The position numbers were made by a program, and so were the translations under genes. A stretch of 6,250 nt of DNA from Methanosarcinaceae archaeon (GTDB lineage Archaea; Halobacteriota; Methanosarcinia; Methanosarcinales; Methanosarcinaceae). The DNA is taken from assembly GCA_028690255.1 (NCBI GenBank), contig JAQVBP010000088.1:5901-12150 (forward strand). Reading direction: 5' to 3'. The notes under the pieces are model-generated. The model ran no database searches, had not been told where the DNA came from, and saw only the letters and a list, made by a program, of their open reading frames with translations. Position 1 is the first letter of the stretch; each line of letters begins with the position of its first letter. Shown here one piece after another: positions 5,364-6,250 of this stretch.

Positions 5364-5906
5364 ATGATCCCTAGAAAAGCATTTTTAACCAGGGGCACAG
5401 GGGTCCATAAGGACAGATTAGCCTCCTTTGAACTTGCCCTTCGGGCTGCAGGCATTGAGAAATTCAATCTTGTTTGTGTATCCAGTATTTTGCCTCCCAA
5501 CTGTAAAATCGTATCCAGAGAAGAGGGATTATCAGAACTGAAACCCGGAGCCATTGTACACTGCGTGCTGGCCAGAAACGATACCAATGAGCCACATCGC
5601 CTGGTCACTTCGGCAATAGGCACCGCCGTCCCGGTCAATGAAAATAACTATGGTTATATTTCAGAACACCACTCCTACGGGGAAGAAGAAATAATCGCAG
5701 GGGAATATGCGGAAGACCTGGCAGCGACCATGCTTGCAACCACCCTCGGTATAGAGTTTGACGCAGAGTCGGCCTGGCACGAAAGAGAACAGGTCTACAA
5801 GACAAGCGGGCATATTTTCGACACTTTCCACGCCTGCCAGACCGCAAATGGAGATAAGAATGGTAAATGGACCACAGTCGTTGCCGCGATGGTCTTTATA
5901 ATCTAA
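5364..5906 (+). CDS. pdaD: Pyruvoyl-dependent arginine decarboxylase
   Basis: This 180-residue proenzyme decarboxylates arginine to agmatine, the first step of polyamine synthesis in many archaea. It cleaves itself in the motif LVCVSSILPP (36-45) between Ser40 and Ser41, giving a beta chain (1-40) and an alpha chain (41-180) whose Ser41 becomes the pyruvoyl group. GYISEHH (97-103) carries Glu101, the probable counterpart of the catalytic glutamate of the Methanocaldococcus jannaschii enzyme (165 aa). The C-terminal part TFHACQTANGDKNGKWTTVV is well conserved. The enzyme is cytoplasmic and probably trimeric, as in the family. The start is supported by aaagga (5352-5357), 6 nt upstream. It is transcribed alone after a long structured leader and ends facing a convergent gene. 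Methanosarcina genomes often hold more than one paralog, so this may be one of several. Confidence 0.93.
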   Translation: MIPRKAFLTRGTGVHKDRLASFELALRAAGIEKFNLVCVSSILPPNCKIVSREEGLSELKPGAIVHCVLARNDTNEPHRLVTSAIGTAVPVNENNYGYISEHHSYGEEEIIAGEYAEDLAATMLATTLGIEFDAESAWHEREQVYKTSGHIFDTFHACQTANGDKNGKWTTVVAAMVFII

Positions 5907-5951
5907 TATATTATTGTAAGAACGCAGCAGAAAACCCCTGAATCTTTAGAA

Positions 5952-6001
5952 GCTGTCCGACGAAGGAATTGTGATATTACCTACAGTAATTGTCGGACAG
6001 C
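5952..6001. repeat. Long inverted repeat between convergent genes
   Basis: gctgtccgac (5952-5961) and gtcggacagc (5992-6001) are perfect inverted copies. A G-T and an A-T pair extend the stem to 12 bp around a 26-nt loop. It begins 45 nt after pdaD and ends 72 nt before the stop of the convergent TPR gene. It could be a shared terminator hairpin, though neither side has a strong T tract, or paired ends of a tiny mobile-element remnant. No target duplication is apparent. The rest of 5907-6073 shows only G-rich DNA. Confidence 0.8.
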
Positions 6002-6073
6002 CTGTAAAGTAGGGGGGCCTGCTGAAGGGTCCTGAAAATGAGGGGAAATGTGGGTCGGGAGAAGGGAAAAGCA

Positions 6074-6250
6074 TTAATTTTCCAGCCTCTCCTTTGTAAG
6101 AGCCAGTTCTTCCTGCACCTGTTTGCTTTCAGGCTCTTTTTTAAGCAGGTTTTCCTGTATCTCCAGGGCTCTTTCAAGTTTCTCTTTTGCTTCTTCAGGC
6201 TTTACGTCCCCCATCCCCCTCAGGGTGCTCCCGAGTTTGCTCAGGGTGCT
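6074..6250 (-). CDS. Tetratricopeptide-repeat protein, C-terminal end (partial)
   Basis: The minus strand stays open from the window edge to TAA at 6076-6074, giving the last 58 residues of a longer protein. They read LGSTLRGMGDVKPEEAKEKL and then ERALEIQENLLKKEPESKQV. These match the helix pattern of a TPR unit: the small residues before an A-x-E-x-L-E-x-A-L-E helix, and a Pro at the end. The tail is highly charged and helical (VQEELALTKERLEN). TPR proteins mediate protein contacts; the partner is unknown. Two seven-residue copies, STLSKLG and STLRGMG, are encoded by a partial 21-bp repeat at 6219-6250. The gene converges on pdaD. Confidence 0.75.
   Translation of the reverse strand, partial: STLSKLGSTLRGMGDVKPEEAKEKLERALEIQENLLKKEPESKQVQEELALTKERLEN

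Noticed and set aside
5977..6177. Minus-strand ORF of 66 codons at the right end
   Set aside because: The neighbouring frame on the same strand encodes a clear TPR segment and stays open to the window edge. This one is a shadow rich in Arg, Lys and Trp.
202..6250. All five real genes with visible ends stop with TAA, perhaps reflecting TAG avoidance in a pyrrolysine-using organism
   Set aside because: It is consistent with Methanosarcina, but five genes are too few in AT-leaning DNA to support the claim.

Overview
The window looks like chromosomal DNA from a methanogenic archaeon, most likely a Methanosarcina species. This rests on a pyruvoyl-dependent arginine decarboxylase of the archaeal type, a DUF2119-like protein, a DUF1670-like gene remnant, a transposase fragment of a kind I associate with Methanosarcina, a tRNA-Leu without encoded CCA, archaeal TATA-like boxes, and long AT-rich intergenic regions between GC-richer genes. 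The genus is inferred from family recognition. No alignment was run.

Layout from left to right. Positions 1-52 hold four copies of a 13-bp tandem repeat that runs off the left edge. A small ORF with a very good Shine-Dalgarno (121-186) precedes an S4-domain/FtsJ-like RNA methyltransferase gene (202-876). A probable DUF2119 protein follows after 19 nt (896-1513), and it carries the residues expected of a carboxypeptidase/aspartoacylase-type zinc hydrolase. The pair looks like a two-gene operon closed by a T-rich terminator. A tRNA-Leu(CAA) gene lies on the minus strand (1625-1707), with its own TATA box and terminator.

Positions 1740-2930 are an AT-rich scar region. A frameshifted, 3'-truncated DUF1670-like gene (1867 to about 2360, plus strand) is joined tail to tail with the N-terminal part of a transposase gene (about 2361-2596, minus strand). 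To the right is a strong promoter with two direct repeats and a leader of about 150 nt with hairpins. It drives a 649-codon hydantoinase/oxoprolinase-family gene (2935-4884) that has no HyuB partner here.

Positions 4885-5363 hold a G-run/C-run hairpin, a possible 47-aa basic small protein (4916-5059) whose start lies inside that hairpin, a TATA-like box, and a leader of about 250 nt with several inverted repeats, two of them mutually exclusive. This leader precedes pdaD (5364-5906), the arginine decarboxylase that supplies agmatine for polyamine synthesis. A long inverted repeat (5952-6001) separates pdaD from the convergent 3' end of a TPR-protein gene (6074-6250, minus strand), which continues beyond the window.

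Most genes here look like housekeeping or metabolic functions and share no obvious pathway. I see no defence system, CRISPR array or complete mobile element. The best leads are the M14-like residues in the DUF2119 protein, the possible leader regulation of pdaD and of the hydantoinase-family gene, and two candidate small proteins.
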